Assembly (NCBI RefSeq): GCF_025210165.1 | Contig: NZ_JAOASI010000010.1 | Coordinates: 23,547 to 87,546, forward strand | DNA length: 64,000 nt | DNA from: Tepidibacter sp. | GTDB taxonomy: Bacteria > Bacillota > Clostridia > Peptostreptococcales > Peptostreptococcaceae | Direction: 5' to 3' | Shown: piece by piece, positions 18,171-26,992 of the stretch | Layout: every line of letters begins with the position of its first letter | How positions within the stretch are numbered: the stretch's first letter is position 1 | Made by a program: the position numbers and the translations under genes | Notes under the pieces: model-generated | The model's database searches: none | What the model saw: the letters and a program-made list of their open reading frames with translations, nothing else | What the model was told of the DNA's origin: nothing

Positions 18171-19475
18171 ATGAACAAGTTGTTTTCGAATAAGGTATTT
18201 CTTCAAATTATTAGTGTAGTATTGTTGATTATATCGGTTAATCTATTTATGCTAAATCGTAATTCAAATAAATATGTTTATGAAAGTGTGGATAGGAATT
18301 TAAAAAAAGCTATAACTGAATTAGAGAATATGAATGAAGTTATATTCAATATATATATGCAAGAAAATTTTGAAAAAGATTACGATATAGACACAAATTA
18401 TATTGGAGATTTGGACAGACAATATAGAGAAATAAGAGATATATACAATATAAAATATGGTTCCTTCGATTGGTTTAATTTAGAGATTTTAGATTGGAAT
18501 ATTCGAGATATAAAGGATAAGAAAAATTTAACTAAAGAGGATGAACAATATTTAAAAACTGTACATAAATATAATAAAGAGTTGATAAATGCTTATTACA
18601 AAGTATTAGACGATAAGGATATAAGATCAAATAAAGACTATGTAAAAATCAAAAGAGTATATAAGGAATTTATAACACAGGCTAATAGAATTTCTATGAA
18701 GAAAGAGTATAGTAAATTAAAAAAATATAAGGTGAAAGAATCTGAAGTTACAGAAAATATTGAAGCGAAAAAAGAAAATAATCGAGTAAGTTTAAAAGAA
18801 GCAAAAGAACTAACAAATCAGGTATTACAAAAAATATTTAAGGAAAAACTTGTAGTAATAGAGGATAAAAAATCGAGAGAAAAGACATATGAATTTTATA
18901 ATAAATGGGAAGATGGAAAAGATAAAAATTCATATAATATAAGTGTAGGGAAAGAAGATGGCTCTTTTAGTATGTATAGAAGTAGTCAGCTAGTAACAGA
19001 TGTTGTATCAGAGGAAAATTTAGATAAGAAAGCTATAGAAATTAAGGATATTTTTGTACCAAAAGATTATGTATGCTATGAAAAGAAAAAAAGGCTTGAT
19101 GAAGGAAAATTAAATAGAATAAACTATAAATTCATAAAAATAGTAGATGGTATATATGATGAGAGTCACCAAATTCAAATAGAAATGAATTGTTATGGAA
19201 ATCTTAGTGACTTACGTATATCAGAGCCTTTAAATTATAAAGTGGTAAATATAGAGAAACCTAACATTGAAAAAAAAGATATATTATCTAAATTAACTAA
19301 AGGGAATATAACTAATGTCATATTAGTAAAAAACACAGATGAAGAGCTACAATATAGGGTTTTTATTGAATTGAATGAAGAATTGTATACATACATTTTT
19401 AATGCTAATACTGGGGGCAAAATAGATACAATAAAAAGTGAAAGAATGTATTTTAAAAGAGTAGATAATATATGA
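18171..19475 (+). CDS. YpeB/YcdB-like membrane-anchored protein
   Basis: This 434-residue protein starts at ATG 18171 behind GAGGAGG. A frame open from 18072 has no such site. The N-terminal signal anchor is followed by a helical region (residues about 25-200) and then by two or three PepSY/YcdB-type alpha-beta units (VSLKEAKELTNQVLQKIF, KDKNSYNISVGKEDGSFSMY, RVFIELNEELYTYIFNANTGG). This resembles YpeB, the spore protein that stabilises the cortex-lytic enzyme SleB, but no sleB is adjacent here. A general extracytoplasmic chaperone or inhibitor role is an alternative. Confidence 0.5.
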   Translation: MNKLFSNKVFLQIISVVLLIISVNLFMLNRNSNKYVYESVDRNLKKAITELENMNEVIFNIYMQENFEKDYDIDTNYIGDLDRQYREIRDIYNIKYGSFDWFNLEILDWNIRDIKDKKNLTKEDEQYLKTVHKYNKELINAYYKVLDDKDIRSNKDYVKIKRVYKEFITQANRISMKKEYSKLKKYKVKESEVTENIEAKKENNRVSLKEAKELTNQVLQKIFKEKLVVIEDKKSREKTYEFYNKWEDGKDKNSYNISVGKEDGSFSMYRSSQLVTDVVSEENLDKKAIEIKDIFVPKDYVCYEKKKRLDEGKLNRINYKFIKIVDGIYDESHQIQIEMNCYGNLSDLRISEPLNYKVVNIEKPNIEKKDILSKLTKGNITNVILVKNTDEELQYRVFIELNEELYTYIFNANTGGKIDTIKSERMYFKRVDNI

Positions 19476-19502
19476 ACGAATAACTATTTGGGGGGGTAAA
19501 GA

Positions 19503-20777
19503 ATGGAGAATTTATATAAATTGGATAAGAAAAAAATGATTATATTTGCATTAATATTTTTATTAGCAGCAAGTACACTGACATATATATCTATACAAGA
19601 TAATATAGAAGATGCAAAGGTAGTACAAGAGTATGGAGGTAGTACAGAACAGGGAGGTTTTGATATTTTAGAAAATGACTTCATTGAAAAAATGGAGTAT
19701 AATAGAGTTACTAAAAATCATAATATTGGAATGCTTAGAACGATAATTATATGTGGCATTGAACTTACAATACTGTGGCTATGTTTTTTTGAAAATATTA
19801 AAATAGGCATAGATCAAGAGGGCATAAAGGTATACAGCTTGTACAGAAAAAAGTCTACCAAGATTTATAATTGGGATGAAATTGAAAATATAGGCTTTCA
19901 ATATGGAGAAGGTATAAGAGGGTTTATTCCTTCGTATGGAATGAAAATAAAGATGATTAAAAGAGAAAGTGCTTTTATACCTATTAAAAAATTTTTAAAT
20001 AATGAAGAAATTTCAAATATGGTAATAAATTATTACGACAATGTGGATAGTGATAATATTGAAGAATCTTGTGGTATTAGTGAACTGCTAAAGGATTCAT
20101 ATAAAGAGTATAAAAATGGATTTAATGTTTATATTAAATACAGCCTTATTGTACTTACATTTGCTTTACTGAAGGAATTAGTGAAAAGTCCAATTGCAGA
20201 ATTTATTGTATTAATAGTAAATATATTTTTAGGATATAGAGCTTTAATAGCTTTGAATTATAAGGCATATATGTCTTATAATGGAGAAAATATAGATTTT
20301 GATACTGGATGGCAGTTTGCAAAAGATAAGATAGGGAGGTATTTTGGAGCGAGTTTAGTTTTAGAAATACCTGTATTTGTATTTGCGGGAGTTGGATATT
20401 TTTTCATAACTAGTAGTTCAGGATTTAATTGTAAAGTAGTTTTGAGTATAGTTTTAGGGATATTATGTATACTTAGTATATCTAGAATGTATTTGATAAC
20501 TTATATAGCAAGTATAATTGATAAAGATAAGTCATACATGTCTTTAAATGGAATGATAATTAAAAAATATTACAAACAAGTTATGTTTATGTTTTTTGTA
20601 TCAATTCTTAGAGTAGTACCTATTGTAATTGGAGGAGTTATTGGTTATAAAAATCTGAATGCAGGTGCAGATATGATAGAAACATCATCTTATATAATAG
20701 CTACATTAGATTTATTTTTGATACCTTTTATAAGTTGTTACTTTATGAGAATTTTAAAAGATTTACCTGTACAATAA
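19503..20777 (+). CDS. Multi-pass membrane protein of unknown function
   Basis: This 424-residue protein has an N-terminal helix (MIIFALIFLLAASTLTYI) and a second helix near residue 80. A soluble insert of about 90 residues has a PH-like strand pattern (KIGIDQEGIKVYSLYRKKSTKIYNWDEIENIGF). At least six more helices lie in the C-terminal half. It starts behind a GGGGGGG ribosome site 27 bases after the YpeB-like gene, so they are probably cotranscribed. I do not recognise a named family; the PH-like insert is inference from strand pattern. Confidence 0.7.
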   Translation: MENLYKLDKKKMIIFALIFLLAASTLTYISIQDNIEDAKVVQEYGGSTEQGGFDILENDFIEKMEYNRVTKNHNIGMLRTIIICGIELTILWLCFFENIKIGIDQEGIKVYSLYRKKSTKIYNWDEIENIGFQYGEGIRGFIPSYGMKIKMIKRESAFIPIKKFLNNEEISNMVINYYDNVDSDNIEESCGISELLKDSYKEYKNGFNVYIKYSLIVLTFALLKELVKSPIAEFIVLIVNIFLGYRALIALNYKAYMSYNGENIDFDTGWQFAKDKIGRYFGASLVLEIPVFVFAGVGYFFITSSSGFNCKVVLSIVLGILCILSISRMYLITYIASIIDKDKSYMSLNGMIIKKYYKQVMFMFFVSILRVVPIVIGGVIGYKNLNAGADMIETSSYIIATLDLFLIPFISCYFMRILKDLPVQ

Positions 20778-20832
20778 AAAACGCTCTATTAGAATATCGT
20801 AAGGTAATGATATTTTAATAGAGCGTTTTTAA
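20776..20832 (+). terminator. Rho-independent terminator
   Basis: AAAAAACGCTCTATT at 20776-20790 pairs with AATAGAGCGTTTTT ending at 20830. The inner GAATATC/GATATTT extends the stem. It overlaps the stop codon of the preceding gene. Confidence 0.9.
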
Positions 20833-20896
20833 AAAAGAATATTAATGGTAAAATGGAAATAGATGTATAATCAAAAAATATAGCAGAGGTGAAAAT

Positions 20897-22285
20897 ATGT
20901 TAGAACTTGAAAAATTTGATGAATATTTAGACGAGCTTTCTGATGTAATAAAAAAATATCAAAGAAATATATCCACTGGAAGGGTTGTACCAGAGACTTC
21001 AAGACAAGATATGGAGAAACTTTTATTTGAAACTCTTCCAATGGAAGGTTCTGATGCAAAGAATATAATAAATGAGTTTAAGGAAAAGGTTATTCCGAAT
21101 TCAACAAAAATTGGAAGCTCAAGATTTCTTTCATGGATAATAACGAGTCCTTCTCAGGCAGGTATCTTAGGAGAAATTGCAAATGTAGGAATAAGTCAGG
21201 CTCCATTTAATTTTAAAGCTGGTCCTGCAGCTACAGTAATAGAGGAAATGGTTATAGGTTGGATGGGCGAGCTTTTTGGATATAAAAAAGAGTCAGGAGG
21301 AATACTTGTAAGCGGAGGAAGTGTTTCAACTCTTACTGCTCTTGGTGCTGCAAGAGAAGCATTTTTACCTGGAAGTACTGAAACAGGAATTCAAAATATT
21401 TCAAATCCACTTACTCTTTATACTTCTAAAAAAGCTCATTCTTCAATAGATAAAGCTGTAGGGGTTTTGGGCTTTGGAAAGAATATGCTTAGAAAAGTAG
21501 GTGTAGATGAGTTTTTTAAGATAGATATAGATAGTCTTGAAAAAGAAATAGAGAATGACATTAAACAAGGATTAAGACCATTTTGTATAATAGCTCAGGC
21601 TGGAACATCTCTTTGTGGAGCAGTTGATGATATAGACTCTATTTCGGATATAGCTAAAAAATATGGAATGTGGCTTCATGTAGATGGAGCTTATGGTGGA
21701 GGAGCAATATTATCAAAAAAAGGGAAAGAAATTTTAAAAGGAATAGAAAAAGCAGATTCAATTTCTGTTGATCCTCATAAGTGGTTCTTTGTGCCGACAG
21801 AAGCTGGATGTGTACTTGTAAAGGATAAAAGACATTTATATAATGCATATAGTACAGGGGTAGCTGAATTTGATGAAAATGCACCTATAAATTATTTGGA
21901 TTACGGAATTCAGTCAACTAGAACGTCAAGAGCTATAAAGACATGGTTTGCTATAAAGACTTATGGAATTAAGAAGCTCTCTCAGGTTGTAGATTTTAAT
22001 ATAGAAATAACAAATTATTTTGCCAATGAGATTGAAAAAATAGATGGAGTAAGATTACTACATAAGCCACAAACGAGTGCTGTTTGCTTTTCTTTTGAGA
22101 AAGAAGCAACTATGAACCAAGCTTTTTTAATAGAAGTAGAAGAAGAATTTTTCTTATCTCCAGCAAACCTTATGGGAGAGAATTGTGTAAGAGCATGTTT
22201 TTCAAATTATAGGACAAGCAAGGAAGAGGTTAATCTGTTGTTGTGTAAAATAAGAAGTTTTGCTAAAAACAATTTAAAAATATGA
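20897..22285 (+). CDS. PLP-dependent decarboxylase, group II (aromatic amino acid/glutamate type)
   Basis: This 462-residue cytoplasmic enzyme has a PLP lysine in SVDPHKWFFVP. Substrate-site features are HVDGAYGGG, GILVSGGSVSTL and an N-terminal PETSRQDMEKLLF segment. The family decarboxylates aromatic amino acids, glutamate, histidine or related substrates; the sequence alone does not decide which. The ATG is preceded by AGAGGTG. It stands alone between a terminator and a long-hairpin repeat. In anaerobic clostridia such enzymes make tryptamine or tyramine or serve acid resistance, which is context-level inference. Confidence 0.85.
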   Translation: MLELEKFDEYLDELSDVIKKYQRNISTGRVVPETSRQDMEKLLFETLPMEGSDAKNIINEFKEKVIPNSTKIGSSRFLSWIITSPSQAGILGEIANVGISQAPFNFKAGPAATVIEEMVIGWMGELFGYKKESGGILVSGGSVSTLTALGAAREAFLPGSTETGIQNISNPLTLYTSKKAHSSIDKAVGVLGFGKNMLRKVGVDEFFKIDIDSLEKEIENDIKQGLRPFCIIAQAGTSLCGAVDDIDSISDIAKKYGMWLHVDGAYGGGAILSKKGKEILKGIEKADSISVDPHKWFFVPTEAGCVLVKDKRHLYNAYSTGVAEFDENAPINYLDYGIQSTRTSRAIKTWFAIKTYGIKKLSQVVDFNIEITNYFANEIEKIDGVRLLHKPQTSAVCFSFEKEATMNQAFLIEVEEEFFLSPANLMGENCVRACFSNYRTSKEEVNLLLCKIRSFAKNNLKI

Positions 22286-22300
22286 TTTGTGCTTAGGCTC

Positions 22301-22500
22301 AAAATAATACACATTAAAATAACGCTACTTCGTCAATGTTTTAATAAAACTACAGATTTTGCCTTATAAAATATCCTAAAAGTTCTAAACTCCCTACGGT
22401 CAGACAACGAACTTTCTTAACGGATATTTTAACAGCATAATCTAAGTTTTATGGTAAAACGTTAACCAAAAGTATCTAACATTATAATGTGCATTATTTT
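22301..22500. repeat. Long-hairpin intergenic repeat, copy A
   Basis: Terminal inverted arms AAAATAATACACATTA (22301-22316) and TAATGTGCATTATTTT (22485-22500) continue as a long imperfect stem almost to the centre. A core at 22370-22428 is bounded by AATATCC and GGATATT with a nested AAAGTTC/GAACTTT stem. The core matches the reverse complement of 53851-53910 at 57 of 60 aligned positions, while the outer arms are only partly similar. There is no open reading frame. It accounts for the 277-base gap between the decarboxylase and the SUKH gene. Confidence 0.8.
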
Positions 22501-22562
22501 TATATTTAATTTATGAGTAGATGAAACAATCTAAAGAAAAATAACAATTAAGGAGAAAATAT

Positions 22563-24050
22563 ATGGGACTGTTAAATAAAAATATAAAAGAGGAGTGCAG
22601 GCTGGTTAATAAGATAAAAGCATACATTCCTAATATTGGAGATTTATTAAATCAAGTTACTGATGATATAAAAATAAATGAATTAGAAAGTCTTATTGGG
22701 AAAAAGGTACCTGAAGATTTTAGAAGGCTTTATTTAGAACACAATGGTGAGGGAAATATGATTTTTGGAGTAATGGCAGGCTTTAGGTGGATGAACATAG
22801 AGTTAGTTATAAACGAATGGAAATCACTTCAAGAATCAGCCTATGATATTATAGGAGATAAAGATGGATTAATTAAGGAAGGAACGTTTAAAAAAGGTTG
22901 GATACCTTTTGCAGAAGATTGTGGAGGATCATTCTTGGTAATGGATTTAGAGCCAGGAATAAAAGGGACATATGGACAAATTATTACAATAGATCATAAT
23001 TCATCAATTTCTTATGTTATTTCTGAGAGTATTGAAATGTTCTTTGAATTTATTGAGAAGAGTTTTAAAAATGGAGATTTGAATACTTGGCAAGATGAAG
23101 ATGGTAGAGAAATAGAGTGGAAGCAAGGACATCTTTTTGATTACGTAATAGCTTTAACAGGTACAAAAATAGATAAAGGTACTTTTTTAATTAATGGATT
23201 TTGGGAAGAATATTTTAAAGATGAGGTTGTTAATGGGACTATTTCTACTGAAGTATTATCAAAAAGGAGAATGATATTTATAAAGGCTGATATGGCTAAA
23301 AAATTTGGAGTAATATCATTAGATATTTTAAAGAATATGATTAACCTTAAGGAACTGATTATCCATGCTGATGATATAAGTAGTTTTGAACCTATTAAAG
23401 AAATACCATCTTTGGCAAAACTTATAATTGGTAGTAAATCTTTTAAAGAGTCTGATTTAAAATATATATATAATGTAAAAGAGTTAACCTTAGTAAAACT
23501 TAAGTTAAATGATATACGTATATTACAAGATATAAAAACTCTAAAATATTTGAGATTATATAAAATAGCTAAACTTAATACTATCTCTATAGGATATTTG
23601 AAAAATTTAACAAAATTGAGTCTGGAAGATATGGAAGTTGGCGATTTATCGTACATTTCAGCCCTTAATAAATTGACAAACTTGGAATTAAAAAAAGTAA
23701 GTATACCAAATTTAGAATTTTTACAAGATTTAAAAAATATAACTACCCTCAATACTGATACAAAGGCAGATGATGAATCTAGTATAGGAATTTTTGAAGG
23801 TATGCAGAAATTAAAGGAATTGATTTACCCAATTGGAGATATGAAAATTATAAAAAATTGTATAAATCTAAAAAGCATTGGAGTTGATGCAGTAAAACTT
23901 GAAAATTTACAATGTATAAATGATTTAAATATAAATAATATAACTATCTTTAATGCAAAATCAGAAGAAAATGCAAAATCTATAGTAGCTGAATTTGAAA
24001 AGTATTGTAAACTTCAATCATATGGCTGGAAACAAACCTGGGAATCTTAA
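22563..24050 (+). CDS. SMI1/KNR4 (SUKH) family protein with leucine-rich C-terminal region
   Basis: In this 495-residue protein residues about 35-190 form a SUKH domain: INELESLIGKKVPEDFRRLYLEHNG, GWIPFAEDCGGSFLVMDL and a closing FFEFIEKSFKNGD. Residues about 260-480 contain irregular leucine-rich repeats (for example LKNLTKLSLEDMEVG and LNKLTNLELKKVSI) ending with YGWKQTWES. SUKH proteins are immunity proteins for polymorphic nuclease toxins in many bacteria. A second SUKH gene lies just downstream, which fits an immunity patch, but no toxin gene is seen here. Confidence 0.85.
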   Translation: MGLLNKNIKEECRLVNKIKAYIPNIGDLLNQVTDDIKINELESLIGKKVPEDFRRLYLEHNGEGNMIFGVMAGFRWMNIELVINEWKSLQESAYDIIGDKDGLIKEGTFKKGWIPFAEDCGGSFLVMDLEPGIKGTYGQIITIDHNSSISYVISESIEMFFEFIEKSFKNGDLNTWQDEDGREIEWKQGHLFDYVIALTGTKIDKGTFLINGFWEEYFKDEVVNGTISTEVLSKRRMIFIKADMAKKFGVISLDILKNMINLKELIIHADDISSFEPIKEIPSLAKLIIGSKSFKESDLKYIYNVKELTLVKLKLNDIRILQDIKTLKYLRLYKIAKLNTISIGYLKNLTKLSLEDMEVGDLSYISALNKLTNLELKKVSIPNLEFLQDLKNITTLNTDTKADDESSIGIFEGMQKLKELIYPIGDMKIIKNCINLKSIGVDAVKLENLQCINDLNINNITIFNAKSEENAKSIVAEFEKYCKLQSYGWKQTWES

Positions 24051-24212
24051 TATCTTAAATTAAATCTATTTTTAATTTTTATAAAAAATAAAATTAATAT
24101 TTGAAGTTGAAAAAAGAATAAATATATTGTGTTCATAGAGAGTTTGCATTATGCGCAAATAAAGGACAGATAAGTAAGTTGAAACAATGAGTATAGAAGG
24201 GGTTATAAAAGT

Positions 24213-24857
24213 ATGCAAAAACAATTAAAACCAATGACTTTAAAACAAGATATTGAATTTATTAGAAAACATCTTGATAATTATTTTATTAAGATACCAA
24301 AAGAATACTTAAAATTAGAAGCAAAGATATATTCTAATTTATCAGAAGAAGATGGGGGAGTACCCGCTGAAATGATGCTTGGAGAAGTTGATAATGAGGG
24401 ATATGTTTGCTGGAGCATGATTCCATCTAATATTACAGAGAATGATATTAATTATTTAGAAAAAGAATATTTTATAAAATTACCTAAATTATTTAAAGCA
24501 TATTTAATGGGATATTGTTTTTTAATGGGTGAGTTTAATAATGGTTCCTTTGGAGTTACTCTACCAGAGATTCCTTTTGACAATCCATTGATGAATATTG
24601 AAAGTAATCTTTTTACCTGGAGATTATTAATAGGGGCAGGATATATTCCATTTGGAGAGTATGAAGGTGGCTATGGACCAATATGTTTTGATATAACACA
24701 AAAAAATGAGGATGAAGATTATGCAATAGTGTGGTTCAATCACGAAAATCTTTTCAATTTAGACTATGATCAATGGAAAGATAGAAGTGATTTAGAGCAG
24801 TATTCTAATAAATTATATGATTCTTTCAGAGAGCTTATAATTGATCTTTTAACATAA
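24213..24857 (+). CDS. SMI1/KNR4 (SUKH) family protein
   Basis: This 214-residue protein has the SUKH-like pattern ITENDINYLEKEYFIKLPKLFKAYLMG, then GAGYIPFGEYEGGYGPICFDI, then AIVWFNHENLF. It is not a close copy of the preceding SUKH protein. It starts behind AGAAGGGG. Two immunity-type genes in a row without a toxin suggests an orphan immunity array. Confidence 0.8.
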   Translation: MQKQLKPMTLKQDIEFIRKHLDNYFIKIPKEYLKLEAKIYSNLSEEDGGVPAEMMLGEVDNEGYVCWSMIPSNITENDINYLEKEYFIKLPKLFKAYLMGYCFLMGEFNNGSFGVTLPEIPFDNPLMNIESNLFTWRLLIGAGYIPFGEYEGGYGPICFDITQKNEDEDYAIVWFNHENLFNLDYDQWKDRSDLEQYSNKLYDSFRELIIDLLT

Positions 24858-24906
24858 GTCATAAAAAAACAAACTAGAACATTATTAAAGTAAAGGTAGG
24901 AATTTG

Positions 24907-25821
24907 ATGATAATTAAAGCTAGATTATTTATTTTATTTTTCTCAATATGCATGATACTTTCTGCTTGTGTAGAGGGATATAATGAAAGTAAAAACATAA
25001 ATACTACTGATTTAGAAATAGAAATTGATTCTTCTAAATCAGATAAAGAGGTTGTTAATCTTTCATTAAAAAATGTGAAGTTTAATTTAAATGAGTTAAT
25101 TGATATTAAAGAATTAAATAAATTAGATTCAGAAGAACTAGCAATTTTAAGAAATTCAATCTATGCAAAGGATGGATATATATTTTCTACAAAAGAATAT
25201 AGTGAATATTTCTCACAGTTTTTATGGTATAAACCATTAAATAAAGATGTTAGAGATAAATTAAATGATATTGACAAAAAAAATATCGAAAATATAACTA
25301 ATTTAGAAAAACAAAGAGTATCAATAAAAAATTCTAAAGACAATAAAAATTATAGCGATGGTGGGGAAGTTAATATTTCACTTGATAAAAATACACAAAA
25401 GAAAATATTACATATTTCTAAAGAAGAATTAGAAATTGAGGGAGGGAACTTTCCTACAAGAATTGTTCTTAAAGTAAAAAACAGTGAAGTAGTTTTTGAT
25501 AGTCATTGGAATGATGGCTTATATGTTTGTGTAACTGATTTTGACAATCAAGATGAAGATTTAGATGTTTACATAACAGAAACAGGTACAGATATTCAAG
25601 CGACTACATATATTTATAAATTTGATGGAAAAAAACTATATAAATATACACAGTTTGATAATTTTGGTGGAGACTTTTTATATGATGAAAAAGGGAATAT
25701 ATACTATTGGTTTGATGAAGGTGAAAAATGGGAGTTTAATAAATGCTTTAATTATAGAACTAGAAAGTCAAGTGATATAACAGATGAAAATTTAAAAATG
25801 AGATTGGATAAATCAAAATAA
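24907..25821 (+). CDS. YARHG-domain lipoprotein
   Basis: This 304-residue protein starts at ATG 24907; the TTG 3 bases upstream is a less likely start. Residues 1-20 are a lipoprotein signal with lipobox LSAC. Residues about 70-140 match the YARHG domain (LAILRNSIYAKDGYIFSTKEYSEYFSQFLWYKP is its centre, in shortened form around NSIYAKDGY). The C-terminal half is beta-rich. YARHG domains occur in secreted proteins and are thought to bind at the cell surface. It follows the SUKH genes and precedes a small membrane protein with a 16-base gap. Confidence 0.8.
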   Translation: MIIKARLFILFFSICMILSACVEGYNESKNINTTDLEIEIDSSKSDKEVVNLSLKNVKFNLNELIDIKELNKLDSEELAILRNSIYAKDGYIFSTKEYSEYFSQFLWYKPLNKDVRDKLNDIDKKNIENITNLEKQRVSIKNSKDNKNYSDGGEVNISLDKNTQKKILHISKEELEIEGGNFPTRIVLKVKNSEVVFDSHWNDGLYVCVTDFDNQDEDLDVYITETGTDIQATTYIYKFDGKKLYKYTQFDNFGGDFLYDEKGNIYYWFDEGEKWEFNKCFNYRTRKSSDITDENLKMRLDKSK

Positions 25822-25837
25822 TTAAAGGAGCTTTATT

Positions 25838-26134
25838 ATGAAAATAAAAATATTATCCATATTTTTTTTACTACTAATTCCATTTTCTTTAATAATTGGT
25901 TTTGAATTTTCTAATGGGTTTGTTTTAGGAGCGTATATTCTAACAAGTTTACAAATGCCTATATATTCTAATGTAAACACAGGATGGTATTTTCCAGGGA
26001 TAATTGGTATGACAATTTTATCTATTGGGTGGATTGGATCAAGAAAGTTATTAAAAGGTAGACACCCTAGATTAGTTGAGAATATTTTTTGGTTTGTATT
26101 CGGTTTTATATTTTTACTTAAAGCAATAGGTTGA
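25838..26134 (+). CDS. Small membrane protein, three predicted helices
   Basis: This 98-residue protein has hydrophobic segments at about residues 4-22, 52-68 and 80-97. It starts behind TAAAGGAG, 16 bases after the YARHG lipoprotein gene, so it is probably cotranscribed. No family was recognised. Confidence 0.65.
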   Translation: MKIKILSIFFLLLIPFSLIIGFEFSNGFVLGAYILTSLQMPIYSNVNTGWYFPGIIGMTILSIGWIGSRKLLKGRHPRLVENIFWFVFGFIFLLKAIG

Positions 26135-26202
26135 TTTATAAAGAAATAATAATTTGAAAATATGATTTGTGATATTTAAGTACAACAATTTAGGAATAGT
26201 AT

Positions 26203-26349
26203 ATGCATAATTGGAAGTTTGAAAAAATAAAGGAAGAAGAATTTTATAAATGAAATAGTGATAATGAGAAATTATATAATTTAGGTGGAAAAAAGAAGTT
26301 ATTTTATTGAGATTATGAAATAAAGGATTAACTAGATATATGTATTTAG
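26203..26349 (+). pseudogene. Decayed short coding remnant with in-frame stops
   Basis: The frame from ATG 26203 reads MHNWKFEKIKEEEFYK, a TGA, NSDNEKLYNLGGKKKLFY, a second TGA, DYEIKD, then TAA. The residue composition and uninterrupted protein-like character on both sides of the stops suggest a gene that decayed, with the two TGA codons likely from TGG. It has no clear ribosome site. It lies after the SUKH patch and may be a former immunity gene. Selenocysteine is unlikely, because no stem-loop follows the TGA codons. Confidence 0.35.
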
Positions 26350-26359
26350 TTTTGAATAC

Positions 26360-26392
26360 AAAAAACTGACAACTTATAGATGTCAGTTTTTA
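26360..26392. terminator. Bidirectional terminator
   Basis: AAAAAACTGACA at 26360-26371 pairs with TGTCAGTTTTTA at 26381-26392, with A- and T-runs on either side. It overlaps the stop codon of the minus-strand gene that follows. Confidence 0.85.
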
Positions 26393-26923
26393 TAATTCAT
26401 TAATTCGGATAGAAGAGTCACAGAAATTTTTTAAAGTTATAGACTGATGAATATTTTTTCCTGGTAAAACTTTTATGTTTGGAACTTTAGCATATAGAAC
26501 ATTATCAAGGTATACATGTAAAGTATAATATCCAGGTGGTAGATCTTTTATTACAAAACTTCCTGTATCATCTGATTTAGTTTTACAAACTGGAAATCCG
26601 CCGTCACTTCCAAAATATAATAGGATTTTTGCATTAGAAACAAACTTTTTAGTTTTTTCTAAGTAGGTATATCCTAAGATTTTTCCAGTATAATTATTAT
26701 AACTATCTGTAACAATTTGAACATTTTGGAAATTTAACTGTGAAGGGTTGATATCAACATTTTGGTGTTGATCAAGGTCTTGAGCATTTTGCTGACTACT
26801 TGATTGATCTTGAATCTTTTGGTTGTTTTCTTTTTTTAGTATTTTTTTTTCTGATTCTTCATTTCTATATAAACTAAGTTTATTCATAGAATTATTTGTA
26901 TCGTCATGTACAGTATCCTTCAT
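26390..26923 (-). CDS. Protein with disordered Q/N-rich N-terminus and carboxypeptidase-regulatory-like beta-sandwich
   Basis: In this 177-residue protein residues 1-75 are hydrophilic and rich in Gln, Asn and Ser (QDQSSSQQNAQDLDQHQN). Residues about 78-165 form a prealbumin-like beta-sandwich (GKILGYTYLEKTKKFVSNA, DDTGSFVIKDLPPGYYTLHV, IKVLPGKNIHQSITL), matching carboxypeptidase regulatory-like domains. There is no signal peptide. It starts behind TAGGAGGT. It lies downstream of the two alternating-residue genes on the same strand with a hairpin in between. A shared assembly or spore-surface role is inference from that order. Confidence 0.7.
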   Translation of the reverse strand: MKDTVHDDTNNSMNKLSLYRNEESEKKILKKENNQKIQDQSSSQQNAQDLDQHQNVDINPSQLNFQNVQIVTDSYNNYTGKILGYTYLEKTKKFVSNAKILLYFGSDGGFPVCKTKSDDTGSFVIKDLPPGYYTLHVYLDNVLYAKVPNIKVLPGKNIHQSITLKNFCDSSIRINEL

Positions 26924-26945
26924 AAGCTGTACCTCCTATAATTTC

Positions 26946-26975
26946 AAAATAGTGGGGAAAAATCCCCACTATTTT
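26946..26975 (-). terminator. Hairpin between alternating-residue gene and beta-sandwich gene
   Basis: AAAATAGTGGGGA at 26946-26958 is a perfect complement of TCCCCACTATTTT at 26963-26975 with a 4-base loop. It starts 18 bases past the stop of the upstream minus-strand gene and sits just before the ribosome site of the next. The T-run is short, so it may be a partial terminator or a processing site that sets expression ratios. Confidence 0.65.
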
Positions 26976-26992
26976 ATTTGAATATACTGTTT

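Noticed and set aside
23141..23752. 203-residue open frame on the minus strand
   Set aside because: It lies fully inside the SUKH-LRR gene, has no ribosome site and a composition typical of the reverse strand of an AT-rich gene.
24051..24212. TTTGC/GCAAA palindrome near 24146 as an operator
   Set aside because: The half-sites are only five bases and unsupported by another copy.
26203..26349. Selenoprotein with two in-frame TGA codons
   Set aside because: No hairpin follows at the right distance, a third stop (TAA) ends the frame, and no ribosome site is visible. Decay is simpler.
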